A stretch of DNA of 64,000 bases from GCA-003244245 sp963823755. GTDB lineage: Bacteria > Actinomycetota > Actinomycetes > Mycobacteriales > Pseudonocardiaceae. Location of the stretch: positions 1 to 64,000 of the forward strand of contig CAWGMP010000021.1 of NCBI GenBank assembly GCA_963823755.1. The letters are read 5' to 3'. A model generated the notes under the pieces. That model was given only the letters and a program-made list of their open reading frames with translations. It was not told the DNA's origin and searched no databases. The translations under genes and the position numbers were made by a program. This document shows positions 27,808 through 37,074 of this stretch, in pieces (positions within the stretch are counted from its first letter, which is position 1; every line of letters begins with the position of its first letter).

Positions 27808-28281
27808 TCAGACTCCGAGATCTTTGCGCAGCTTGGCTACGTGGCCAGTGGCGCGGACGTTGTACAGCGCCTTGTCAATGCGGCCTTGCGTGTCGATCAC
27901 GAAGGTGGATCGGATGACCCCGGTCACGGTGCGACCGTACATCTGTTTCTCACCGTAAGCACCATAAGAGGTGAGCACCGAGCGGTCCACATCGGACAGC
28001 AACGGGAAGGTGAGGCCTTGGGTGTCGCGGAACTTCGCCAGCTTCGCCGGCGGGTCCGGCGAGATGCCGAGAACCGCGAACCCGGCCGTGTCCAGCTCGG
28101 CGAGGTTGTCACGGAAGTCGCAGGCCTGCTTGGTACAGCCGGGGGTGCTGGCAGCCGGGTAGAAGTAGACCATCACGGATCGGCCGCGGTAGTCCGACAG
28201 CGAGACGGGTTTGCCATCGGCGTCGGGCAGGGTGAACTCCGGCGCGGCGTCACCGCGGGACAGCGGGGCATTATCGGTCAC
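27808..28281 (-). CDS. bcp: Thiol peroxidase, Bcp/PrxQ type
   Basis: This is a 157-residue peroxiredoxin. The core is SVMVYFYPAASTPGCTKQACDFRDN, with the peroxidatic cysteine in TPGCTKQAC and the resolving cysteine five residues later, the PrxQ/Bcp pattern. It reduces hydroperoxides in the cytosol using thioredoxin-type donors. The GTG at 28281 (VTDNAPLSRGDAAPEFTLP) is the natural start. It is divergent from the DUF3618 gene, with about 98 bases between them for promoters. Confidence 0.93.
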   Translation of the reverse strand: MTDNAPLSRGDAAPEFTLPDADGKPVSLSDYRGRSVMVYFYPAASTPGCTKQACDFRDNLAELDTAGFAVLGISPDPPAKLAKFRDTQGLTFPLLSDVDRSVLTSYGAYGEKQMYGRTVTGVIRSTFVIDTQGRIDKALYNVRATGHVAKLRKDLGV

Positions 28282-28379
28282 GAGGTCGGACGCTACCGCC
28301 CGGCGGGTGGGGTGGCTTCGACACCTGGGCACACCGTGGCTACGGTGTGCCCACGCATACCCCCCGCGAGGAGGACTCT

Positions 28380-28595
28380 ATGGCCCGCGACGCCGACACC
28401 ATCGAACGTGACATCGAGCAGGCCCGGGACGCACTGGCTGCGACGCTGGAGGAACTCGGTACCCGCCCTGGGCGCGCGATCGAGGCCGGCAAAGAGCGGG
28501 TGGAGGCCACCATGAGCGACCCGAGGGTGCGTTACTCGCTGATCGGCCTCGGTGCACTCATCGTGTTGGTGTTGTTGCGCAAGCTCTTCCGCTGA
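28380..28595 (+). CDS. DUF3618 small membrane protein
   Basis: This is a 71-residue protein: an N-terminal helical segment (DADTIERDIEQARDALAATLEELGTR, the DUF3618 signature) and one C-terminal transmembrane helix (YSLIGLGALIVLVLLRKLF). The ATG at 28380 follows GAGGAGG. It is found in many actinobacteria next to bcp, as here; its function is unknown, probably envelope-associated. Its 3' end overlaps the end of treZ on the other strand by 38 bases. Confidence 0.85.
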   Translation: MARDADTIERDIEQARDALAATLEELGTRPGRAIEAGKERVEATMSDPRVRYSLIGLGALIVLVLLRKLFR

Positions 28596-30324
28596 GTTCG
28601 AGAGCCACCACGGCGAAGGACTCGCCGCTCAACCGCATGGTGTCCTGCGCTGCGGTGGTCTCCCCGGATGCGAGGAGAACCTGAGTCGGCTGACCATCCA
28701 ACCCAACGGTGGTCGGCTGCGCGCTCAGGTTCACCACTACCCGCAGCGCACCGCGGTGTACTACCAGCGTGCGGCCGTGCTCATCCACGTCGATGATCAG
28801 TGTGTCCAGCCGGGGGTCGGATAGCTCCGGGCGGCACTTGCGCAGTGCGATCAGCTCTCGGTAGGTGCGCAGCAACGTGGCGTGTGGCTCGCTACCGAGC
28901 TCGGACCAGTCCAGCTGGGAGCGTCGGAAAGTCTGCTCATCGTTCGGGTCGGGGACATCGACTTCGTCCCACCCGTGCTCGGCGAACTCGGCGTGGCGGC
29001 CGCGGCGGATGGCTTCGCGCAGATCTGCGTCAGGCATGAACGAGAAGAACTGGAACGGGGTCGCGGTGCCCCACTCCTCGCCCATGAAGATCATCGGTGT
29101 GTAGGGTGAGCACAACACCAGCGCGGCGCCGCATCCGAGCAGGCCGGGGGACAGGGTGGCCGAGATCCGGTCGCCGGTGGCGCGGTTGCCCACCTGGTCG
29201 TGGTTCTGCAGGTAGGTGACGAATTTCCAGCCGGGTAGGTGCGCCGTGTCCACCAGGCGGCCGTGGGTGCGCTGCCGGAAGGCCGACCAGCGCCCGTCGT
29301 GGAAGAATGCGCGGTGGAGGGTCCGGGCCAGGTCGGGTAGGGCGCCGAAGTCGGCGTAATAGCCCTGCCGTTCACCGGTCAGCGTGGCGTGCAGGCAGTG
29401 ATGAATGTCGTCGTTCCACTGCGCGGTCAGCCCGAAGCCCCCGGCGGCACGCGGGGTGACCAGCCGCGGATCGTTGAGGTCGGATTCGGCGATCAGCGAT
29501 AACGGCCGTCGCAGGTGCGCGCCGAGGGCGTCGATTTCAGCGGCCAGTTCCTCCAACAGGTGGGTGGCCCGGGTGTCACGCAGTGCGTGCACAGCATCCA
29601 GCCGCAGCCCGTCGAGGTGGTAATCGCGCAGCCATTCCAGCGCGTTGTCGATGACGTAGCGGCGCACCTCGTCGGAGTAAGGGCCGTCGAGGTTGAGCGC
29701 CGGGCCCCAGATGTTGCTCCCGGCGAAGTAGGGACCGAACCGGTCCAAATACGCACCGGAAGGACCGAGGTGGTTGTGTACGACGTCGAGGACCACACCA
29801 AGCCCCCGGGCGTGGCAGGCGTCCACGAAGCGCTTGAAGGCGTCGGGCCCGCCGTAGTTCTCGGTGACGGCGTACCAGCCCACCCCGTCGTAGCCCCAGT
29901 TGCGGGGCCCGTCGACGGCGTTGACCGGCATCACCTCGACCAGGTCGACACCCAGCTCGACCAGATGGTCGAGGCGCTGGGTCGCGGAGTCGAAGGTGCC
30001 GCCCGGAGTGAACGTCCCGATGTGGAGTTCGTAGAGCACGCTGCCGGCCAGCGCCCGGCCGGTCCAGTGCTGATCGGCCCACTCGAACGCGCCGTGGTCG
30101 TAGACCCGTGATCCGGCGTGCACCCCGTTGGGTTGCCACCGGGATCGAGGGTCGGGTAGTGGTGTGTCCTCCTCATCCAACCGGAACGCGTAGTCGCTAC
30201 CCCACCTGGCGTTGGGCGCGGTGCAGCACCACCAGCCGCCGGATGTCCTGGCCATCTCATGTTCGACGCCGTCTATCACGACCCGCACCCGGTGCCGCTG
30301 CGGTGCCCACACCGTGAAGTTCAT
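28558..30324 (-). CDS. treZ: Maltooligosyltrehalose trehalohydrolase
   Basis: This is a 588-residue GH13 enzyme. It hydrolyses the maltooligosyltrehalose made by TreY to free trehalose. The N-terminal beta-sandwich (FTVWAPQRHRVRVVIDGVEHEM) precedes the barrel. Catalytic segments are GLRLDAVHAL (nucleophile Asp), LIAESDLNDPR (acid/base Glu) and LQNHDQVGNRATGDR (third Asp). The ATG at 30324 (MNFTVWAPQ) is chosen over an upstream frame extension because it begins the conserved domain. It lies 62 bases downstream of treY, in one operon. No treX is in the window. Confidence 0.95.
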   Translation of the reverse strand: MNFTVWAPQRHRVRVVIDGVEHEMARTSGGWWCCTAPNARWGSDYAFRLDEEDTPLPDPRSRWQPNGVHAGSRVYDHGAFEWADQHWTGRALAGSVLYELHIGTFTPGGTFDSATQRLDHLVELGVDLVEVMPVNAVDGPRNWGYDGVGWYAVTENYGGPDAFKRFVDACHARGLGVVLDVVHNHLGPSGAYLDRFGPYFAGSNIWGPALNLDGPYSDEVRRYVIDNALEWLRDYHLDGLRLDAVHALRDTRATHLLEELAAEIDALGAHLRRPLSLIAESDLNDPRLVTPRAAGGFGLTAQWNDDIHHCLHATLTGERQGYYADFGALPDLARTLHRAFFHDGRWSAFRQRTHGRLVDTAHLPGWKFVTYLQNHDQVGNRATGDRISATLSPGLLGCGAALVLCSPYTPMIFMGEEWGTATPFQFFSFMPDADLREAIRRGRHAEFAEHGWDEVDVPDPNDEQTFRRSQLDWSELGSEPHATLLRTYRELIALRKCRPELSDPRLDTLIIDVDEHGRTLVVHRGALRVVVNLSAQPTTVGLDGQPTQVLLASGETTAAQDTMRLSGESFAVVALELSGRACATTPTR

Positions 30325-30386
30325 GGACACCGATCCTGTCAGGGTTGGGTGGAGGGTGGCATCATGAAGGGGCGCTCGAGTTGCGA

Positions 30387-32666
30387 TCAGACTCCGGGTG
30401 AAGGAAGCAGCAGGGCGACGGGGTAGTGGGCGAGCAGGTCTGTCAGCTGCACGCTGCTCGATGCCGACAAGCCGGTGAACGCGTCGGTCCAGCAACCCTC
30501 GGGCAGGCCCAGCGCGGTCTCGCCCCAGCCGCCCCGGGTGGCCAGCCCGACCGGTAGCCGGGTCACCACCGCGACCACCCCACGACGAGCGAACGCGACC
30601 GCGTGCGACGCGGCGGGACCGGTGGCGTGCAGCGGGGTGTAGCCGGTGAATCGCTCAGGGTGCTCGCGGCGGGCGCGCAGGGTCCGGCACACCACGAGCA
30701 GCTTGGCCGCGCCCGAGTCGTCCACTTCGGGCAGCCAGCCGCCGTCGACCCGGGCCAGCAGGTCGGCGCGCGCGGCGAAGTCCACCGGCCGGCGATTGTC
30801 CGGATCCACCAGCGAGAGGTCCCACAGCTCACCGCCTTGGTAGGTGTCCGGCACACCGGGCATCGCCAGTTGTATCAGCACCGCGGACAGCGAGTTCGAC
30901 CGTCCGTCCGGCACGATCCGTGCCGCCACCCTCGCCACCGCGCAGCGCAGCGCAGGGTCGTTCAGCGCGGTGTCGGCGACGGCGTGCATGGCGGCCTCGA
31001 ATCGCTCATCCGGATCGGTCCAGCTGGTGCGTGTCCGAGCCTCGCGCATCGCTTTGTCCAGGTAAGCGTGCAGCCGGTCCGGGGGCAGCGGCCAGGCCCC
31101 GACCAGGGTCTGCCAGAGCAGATGGCCGAGCGACGGATCGGGCACGCCGGCGCCGGCGGACTCAGCCAGCCTGGTGAACTCCCGGACGGCATCCGCCCAC
31201 CAACCCGGTAGCTCGGCGAGCACCGCCAGCCGGGCTCGCACGTCGGCGGAACGCTTGGTGTCATGGGTCGACAGCGTGGTCATCCCGCGCGGAGCGACCT
31301 CCTGGCGGTGGGCCAGCGCAGCGTGGAAGGCGTCCACGCCGAGCCCGAAGCGGGCCGGATCCCCACCTACCTCATTGAGCGCGACGAATCGGGTCCACCG
31401 GTAGTAGGCGGTGTCCTCCACCCCCTTGGCCATCACCGCGCCGGAGGTCTGCTGGAACCGGACCGCTAGCTCGTCATCCGGATCCCGTAACCGTGACGAG
31501 AGCCTCTCCGAGGTCGCGGCCAGGTCGGGACGCCGTCGCCGGGCGGCCTCCAGCGCCGCGTCAAGCTCCTCGACTCCTTCTGGCAGGTACGACCGGTAGA
31601 CGGGGAAACAGGCCAGCAGCTCGGCCAGGGCATCGGCGGCATCGGGAATGCCTGGAGCCAATGCGGCCAGGCGACGCAGCTCCGAGCCGAGCATGCCGGT
31701 GGCCACGTCGAGCTTGCAATCATGCACCAGGTGCGTCCAGCGGGTCTGGACCCCGGTCAGCTCGGTGTCCAGTGCGGTGAATGTCGCTTCGCCAGCCGGG
31801 TCGACCAGCACACCGTCGACCTCGGCGAGCGCGTCGTAGCCGGTGGTACCCGCGACCGGCCATGAACCGGGCAACTCTTCGCCGGGTTCGAGGATCTTCT
31901 CCACCACGATCCAGGTGTCCGGGGCGTGCTTGCGTAGCAGGTGCAGGTAGCCGGCGGGGTCGGTGAGACCGTCTGGGTGGTCGACACGCAGGCCGTCGAC
32001 CTCGCCCTCGGCAACCCAGCGCAGCACCTCACCGTGGGTGGCGGCGAAGACTTCGGGATCCTCCACCCGCACTGCGGCGAGCTCGCTGACCGCGAAGAAC
32101 CGCCGGTAGCCCAGGTCGGCCCGCCAGGAGACCAGCCGGTAGTGCTGCGCCTGATGCACCTGTTGTGCAGTGCCGCCGACCGTGCCTGGCGCCAGCGGGA
32201 AGGCGTGTTCGTGGTAACGCAGCAGGTTCTCGTCAACCCGCAGGTCGCCCAGCGCGTCGGACGAGTCGGCCAGCACGGGCAGCCGCAGCGGCCAGCCGGT
32301 GATGTCGAACCACCGAGCGAAGCGTGACGACGGCCCGTGCCGCAGGAGATCCCACCACGCCGGGTTGGCCTGCGGGTCGCCAACGCCGAGATGATTGGGC
32401 ACGATGTCGACGACCAGCGCTAATCCGTGCTCGCGGACGGCGGTGACTAGTGCCCGCCGGCCGGCCTCCCCACCTAGCACCTCGGACACTCGGCCGGGAT
32501 CAGCCACGTCGTAGCCGTGCTCGGATCCCGGCATCGCAGCCAGCAGCGGCGAAGCGTACACCGCGCCGACGCCCAGCGACGCCAAGTACGGCACTACGGC
32601 GGCGGCGTCGGCGAAGGTCAGGCCGGCGCTGAACTGCAACCGGTACGTCGAGGCTGGAGTCACCAT
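30387..32666 (-). CDS. treY: Maltooligosyltrehalose synthase
   Basis: This is a 759-residue GH13 enzyme that converts the reducing-end alpha-1,4 bond of glycogen-derived maltooligosaccharides into the alpha,alpha-1,1 bond of trehalose. The start MVTPASTYRLQFSAGLTFADAAAVVPYLASLG is the conserved TreY N-terminus. Catalytic segments are DGLRVDHPDGL, WIVVEKILEPGEELP and TTLSTHDTKRSADVRARL. Length is normal. An in-frame extension to 32798 is unlikely to be translated. Together with TreZ it forms the two-step cytosolic trehalose route. Confidence 0.95.
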   Translation of the reverse strand: MVTPASTYRLQFSAGLTFADAAAVVPYLASLGVGAVYASPLLAAMPGSEHGYDVADPGRVSEVLGGEAGRRALVTAVREHGLALVVDIVPNHLGVGDPQANPAWWDLLRHGPSSRFARWFDITGWPLRLPVLADSSDALGDLRVDENLLRYHEHAFPLAPGTVGGTAQQVHQAQHYRLVSWRADLGYRRFFAVSELAAVRVEDPEVFAATHGEVLRWVAEGEVDGLRVDHPDGLTDPAGYLHLLRKHAPDTWIVVEKILEPGEELPGSWPVAGTTGYDALAEVDGVLVDPAGEATFTALDTELTGVQTRWTHLVHDCKLDVATGMLGSELRRLAALAPGIPDAADALAELLACFPVYRSYLPEGVEELDAALEAARRRRPDLAATSERLSSRLRDPDDELAVRFQQTSGAVMAKGVEDTAYYRWTRFVALNEVGGDPARFGLGVDAFHAALAHRQEVAPRGMTTLSTHDTKRSADVRARLAVLAELPGWWADAVREFTRLAESAGAGVPDPSLGHLLWQTLVGAWPLPPDRLHAYLDKAMREARTRTSWTDPDERFEAAMHAVADTALNDPALRCAVARVAARIVPDGRSNSLSAVLIQLAMPGVPDTYQGGELWDLSLVDPDNRRPVDFAARADLLARVDGGWLPEVDDSGAAKLLVVCRTLRARREHPERFTGYTPLHATGPAASHAVAFARRGVVAVVTRLPVGLATRGGWGETALGLPEGCWTDAFTGLSASSSVQLTDLLAHYPVALLLPSPGV

Positions 32667-32875
32667 GGGGGCGAGGGTGATGGGTAGGCGGTGTCCGGCC
32701 ACGACTGGAGGTCGGTCATAGGTCTCCTTCCTACACGACGGGCTGATCTGCCCGTCGACCTCGCCCAGTCCGATGCTGACCGCGGCCCCGTTGAGCACCG
32801 CGTCCCGTAGCCCGCCCGGCTCCGGACGGCCGCGATCACGGTACGCCCTGGCGACTCGGAACCGGGCAGATTCGG

Positions 32876-33742
32876 TTACGCCGGCCGTACCGTGGCGAGC
32901 AGGGCTGCGCGCATCTGGGTGACCGGCGCGCGGTGACCTGTCATCAGTTCAACCTGCACGACGGCTTGGTGGAGCAGCACCGCCAGACCGCTGACGACGT
33001 GACAGCCAGCGCTGATGGCGGACGCGGCCAGTGCGGTGGGCCACGGTGAGTAGACGACGTCGAGCACTACCGGCCGGGTAGCCCACTGGGGAGTGCTCCA
33101 CTGCTGGCAGCTCAGGGCATCGGCAGCACCGGGCGGCAGGGTGGAGATGACGATGTCAGCCTCGGGAAGGGCGATGTAAGGTAGGCCGCCGGAGATCGTC
33201 GGCTGGACACCCAGCCGGTCGGCTGTCGCACGGAGGTCCGCCGTTCTGGCCGGATCCCGCACGAGAACGATTGGTGTGGTCTCGCCAAGCTCGCGCAGAG
33301 CGGCGAGTGCGGCTTGCGCGGTGCCGCCGGCACCGAGGATCACCGCGGCGCCAGCCCGATCGACCCCCGCTTCGCGCAGCGCGGTGAGGATACCGGCCAC
33401 GTCGGTGTTCTCGGCCCGCCGGGGGTCACCGGGCTTTCCGAGAATCAGGGTGTTCGCTGCGCCCACCGCACGGGCCAGGGGGGAGACCTCGTCGGCCACG
33501 GTCAACGCCACTCGTTTGAGGGGCATCGTCAGCGACAGCCCGGCCCACTCCGGACCGAGCCGATCGACGAAGGCGGGCAGGGCTGCTTCATCGCATTCCA
33601 GCGCCTCGTAGTGCCAACCGGTCAGGCCCAGCGCGGCGTAGGCGGTCGTGTGCAGTACCGGGGACAGCGAATGCCGGATCGGAGAACCCAGCACCGCTGC
33701 CCGTCGCTTCATCGGCTCGCTCGCCGCCCTGTTAACTACCAC
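32876..33742 (-). CDS. aroE: Shikimate dehydrogenase
   Basis: This is a 288-residue NADP-dependent enzyme of the shikimate pathway, reducing 3-dehydroshikimate to shikimate. Substrate-binding segments are GSPIRHSLSPVLHTTAY (SxS motif), LSLTMPLKR (catalytic Lys) and AENTDVAGI (Asn/Asp). The cofactor site is AVILGAGGTAQAALAALRELG. The start could also be the ATG at 33712 (MKRRAAVLG), which fits family length better. It is transcribed in the same direction as treY and treZ, with a 209-base gap. Confidence 0.93.
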   Translation of the reverse strand: MVVNRAASEPMKRRAAVLGSPIRHSLSPVLHTTAYAALGLTGWHYEALECDEAALPAFVDRLGPEWAGLSLTMPLKRVALTVADEVSPLARAVGAANTLILGKPGDPRRAENTDVAGILTALREAGVDRAGAAVILGAGGTAQAALAALRELGETTPIVLVRDPARTADLRATADRLGVQPTISGGLPYIALPEADIVISTLPPGAADALSCQQWSTPQWATRPVVLDVVYSPWPTALAASAISAGCHVVSGLAVLLHQAVVQVELMTGHRAPVTQMRAALLATVRPA

Positions 33743-33935
33743 TGACCGATCTTCCTTCGCTGTACATCCGCTGTTCGCCTCGCAGCCAGTATTAAGGGGA
33801 AACGAGCAACTGCACGGGCATCTGCTCTTGCACGGGGCGTTTCCAGTCTGTTATTGAGAGCTGGTGGGGTAACTCCGTGTCTGTGGTTCGCAGCTGTTTC
33901 GGCATCCAACGTCATCGACATCAGGAGGAGGGCCG

Positions 33936-34742
33936 ATGGAACGGCCGAGCTGGGAGTCCGACGGTGTGGACATCGAGCATCCCAGCGTGGCCCGAGTGTA
34001 CGACTACTACCTCGGTGGCTCGCACAACTTCGCCGTGGACCGGCAGACGGCCCGCCGGACGATCGAGCTATGGCCGGACCTTCCTCTGGTCGTGCAGGCC
34101 AACCGGGCGTTCCTGCGTCGTTCGGTGCGCTACCTCGCCAAGCAGGGTATTACCCAATTCCTGGACATCGGCTCGGGCATCCCTACCGAGGGCAACGTGC
34201 ATGAGGTCGTCCAGGTCGCCTCACCCGAGGCACGGGTGCTCTACGTGGACATCGACCCGGTGGCCGTCGTGCACAGCCAGTCCATTCTGGCCGGGAACCA
34301 ACGCGCGGACATCGTCCGGGCCGACCTGCGCGACCTGCCGGCGATCCTCGATGACCCGCGGTCCAGGCGGCTGATCGACCCTACCCAGCCGCTCGGCGTG
34401 CTCATGGTGGCGACGCTGCACTTCATTCCGGATCAGGCGGACGCGGTGAGTATCGTCGCTCGGTACCGTGACGTCATGGCGTCCGGAAGCTATCTCACCG
34501 TCTCGCACGCCAGCTACGGTGCTCGGTCCGATCAGGTCGAGCCGGCTACCGAGCTCTACCGGCGCACCACCGCTCCGTTGACGAGGCGCTCTCGCCTGGA
34601 GATCGAGGCGTTGCTCGACGGGTTCGATCTGGTGGATCCCGGGATTGTGTATACGCCTTTGTGGCGTCCCGACTCGCCCGCCGACGTGGATGACCATCCC
34701 GAACGGTTCAACACCTACGCTGCGGTAGGCCGACGAGAATGA
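33936..34742 (+). CDS. SAM-dependent methyltransferase, DUF574 family
   Basis: This is a 268-residue protein of the actinobacterial DUF574 family. Signatures are the N-terminal HPSVARVYDYYLGGSHNFAVDRQ, the SAM-binding glycine loop QFLDIGSGIPTEGNVHE and the acidic VLYVDIDPVAV. Its target is unknown; these proteins are abundant in Streptomyces and relatives. The ATG at 33936 follows AGGAGGAG. The stop overlaps the ATG of the next gene (ATGA), so it is co-translated with the GGDEF/EAL gene. Confidence 0.92.
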   Translation: MERPSWESDGVDIEHPSVARVYDYYLGGSHNFAVDRQTARRTIELWPDLPLVVQANRAFLRRSVRYLAKQGITQFLDIGSGIPTEGNVHEVVQVASPEARVLYVDIDPVAVVHSQSILAGNQRADIVRADLRDLPAILDDPRSRRLIDPTQPLGVLMVATLHFIPDQADAVSIVARYRDVMASGSYLTVSHASYGARSDQVEPATELYRRTTAPLTRRSRLEIEALLDGFDLVDPGIVYTPLWRPDSPADVDDHPERFNTYAAVGRRE

Positions 34743-36878
34743 ACCACGCGGACAACGAGGAGTTCGCTCGGCGCTGGGCTGAGGCAATCGTCGGCACCAG
34801 CTACGTGTCGATGGGTCGCCGAGTGCTGGCCAGGCACCTGCTCGGGCTCACCGAGCAGGTGGTCGAGGCGACATTGGCCACCGAGTTCGACCCGGCTGTC
34901 GGGCGCCAGGTCGGTGTCGACATGGTCGGGGCGCATTTCACCGGCACAGAGACGCTGAACAGGACCCTCGCACTCATCGCCGAGGAGTTGCCCGGGCTGC
35001 TGGACTCAGCTCCGGCCGGCGTCGACGTCGCTGGCCGGGTTGCTCAGCTGATCGGCGCCATGGCCGCCGGCTACGCTGCGGCCCTGCGTGAGCGCAGCCT
35101 TGACGAACAGGACGCGATCTATCGCGCTGGGCTGCGGGCGCGGCGCCAGGCCGAACACGCGTTGGCTGCCAGCGAGGCGAAGTTCCGCGCCATGTTCACC
35201 GGGGCAGCGATCGGGATCGGGATCAGTGATCTGGAGGGCAACATCACCGACGCCAATCCGGCACTGCTAGGGATGTTCGGCTACACCCTTGAGGAGTTGA
35301 GACGGCTCAACGTCCGTTCGATCGCTGCCCACCCGGACGACGCTCCGAGTGGGTGGCAGTTCCGCAAGGAGCTCATCTGTGGTGAGCGGGACCACTACAA
35401 CTTGGAGAAGCAGTACTACCGGGCCGACGGCAGTGAGGTCTGGACTCACATCACAGTGTCGCTGGTGCGCGATGAGACCGGCGCGCCCGCTTACCAGGTT
35501 GCCATGCTGGAGGACATATCCGAGCGACGTCTACTGCAAGAAAAGCTGAAGTACCAGGCATACCACGATCCGCTGACTGGGCTGGCTAACCGGGCGATGG
35601 TCGCCGAACGGCTGGAGCAGCTGTTCACCGAGCCGGTGGGCCGGCGTCGGGTGGGATTGTGCTTCCTGGACTTGGACGGCTTCAAGGTGGTCAATGACAG
35701 CCTGGGGCATGACGTCGGCGATCAGTTGCTGAAAGTCGTCGCGTCTCGGTTGACTCGCTGCTGCGGTCCGGCGCAGTTGGTGGCCAGGATGGGCGGCGAC
35801 GAGTTCGTGATCATCCTTGAGAACACGGCCGGAGGAGCAGACGTGGTCGCGCTGGCCGACAAGGTCCTGGCCGTCATGGCCGCGCCGGTTCGAGTCGGTG
35901 ATCACGAGCTGACCGTGACGACGAGCATCGGTGTCGTCGAGCGGCCGGTGGCCGACACCAACCCCGACGAGCTCCTCCAGGCCGCCGACATCACCATGTA
36001 CCGGGCCAAAGCAAACGGTAAGGCACGCTACGCGATGTTCGACCGCAGCCGCAACGACAGCGAGGTGGCCCGGTTCACACTGTCGGCCACGATGCTGGCT
36101 GCGGTGGAGCGCGGCGAGTTCTTTCTCGACTACCAGCCACTGGTCGGTATGGAGGACGGCATATTGCGTGGTGTCGAGGCGCTGGTGCGGTGGCGTCACC
36201 CGACATTCGGCGTGCTCGCGCCCGAACGGTTCATCGACCTCGCCGAGGAATCCGGCTCGATCGTGCAGCTGGGGCACTGGGTGCTGGCCCAGGCGTGTGA
36301 GCAGGCCCGAGCCTGGCGCGACACATTCGGTGATGCTGCGCCGTTCGTCAGTGTCAACCTGGCACCCCGGCAGCTCCACGTGCCCGCCCTGGTGGCCGAT
36401 GTCGCGACGATCCTGACCGACAACCGGCTCGACCCGTCCAGCCTGCAGCTCGAAGCTCACCGAACAAGCCCTGATGGGAGACGATGCGGACCCACTCACG
36501 GTGCTGAGGACGTTGTACGGCATGGGTGTGAGAATCGCTCTCGACGACTTCGGCGCCGGGTATTGGAACCTTCCTGACCTGCGCCGGCTGCCGATGCATG
36601 AACTCAAGCTGGCGGGCTGGTTCGCGGTGGGTCTGCAGTCTCCCGCCGATCTCGTGCACCAGCGGATCGTGGCAGCCATGGTGGATCTCGCGCACGCGCT
36701 GGGGCTGACCGTGACCGCAGAGGGTGTTCAGACCCCCGCCCAGTTCGAGCGATTCCGGGACCTGAGGTGTGACGCCGGCCAGGGGTCGTTGTTCGGCCTA
36801 CCCGGCACCGCTGAGCAGATCGACGCTCTGCTCAGTGCCGCCGGCTCGCTGTGTGACGTCAGCGGGGAAACGCTATGA
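34739..36878 (+). pseudogene. PAS-GGDEF-EAL cyclic di-GMP protein with a frameshift in the EAL domain
   Basis: Order of domains: a helical N-terminal sensor region (residues 1-140), a PAS fold (about 145-270: FRAMFTGAAIGIGISDLEGNITDANPALLGMFGY), GGDEF (motif MGGDEF, GG at residues 352-353) and EAL (GVEALVRWRHP near 480). The GGDEF active site is complete, but the inhibitory RxxD site upstream is absent. Near 36455 one extra A turns the expected LQLELTE into another frame; the rest (IALDDFGAGY, AEGVQT) continues in the shifted frame to 36878. The metal-binding Glu of the TE motif falls at the break. The truncated product would end at 36577 and could still make c-di-GMP, but it could not degrade it. 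Confidence 0.85.
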
Positions 36879-37074
36879 CGTTGGTTGCCGGCTGACGCGT
36901 TGTGCCTGACGCGTTGTGCTCGGTCCGCGGGCGCAACCGATCCGGCGCACAGGCGTCTCGTGGATGGCTGCCTATCAGACCGCCGGTTGAATGATTGCGT
37001 AGCGTTGACGGTCGTGCGCGCTCCGTGTTCACTCACAGGTGCGTCTCGACATGCCGGACAAAGGGGAGGGCTCA

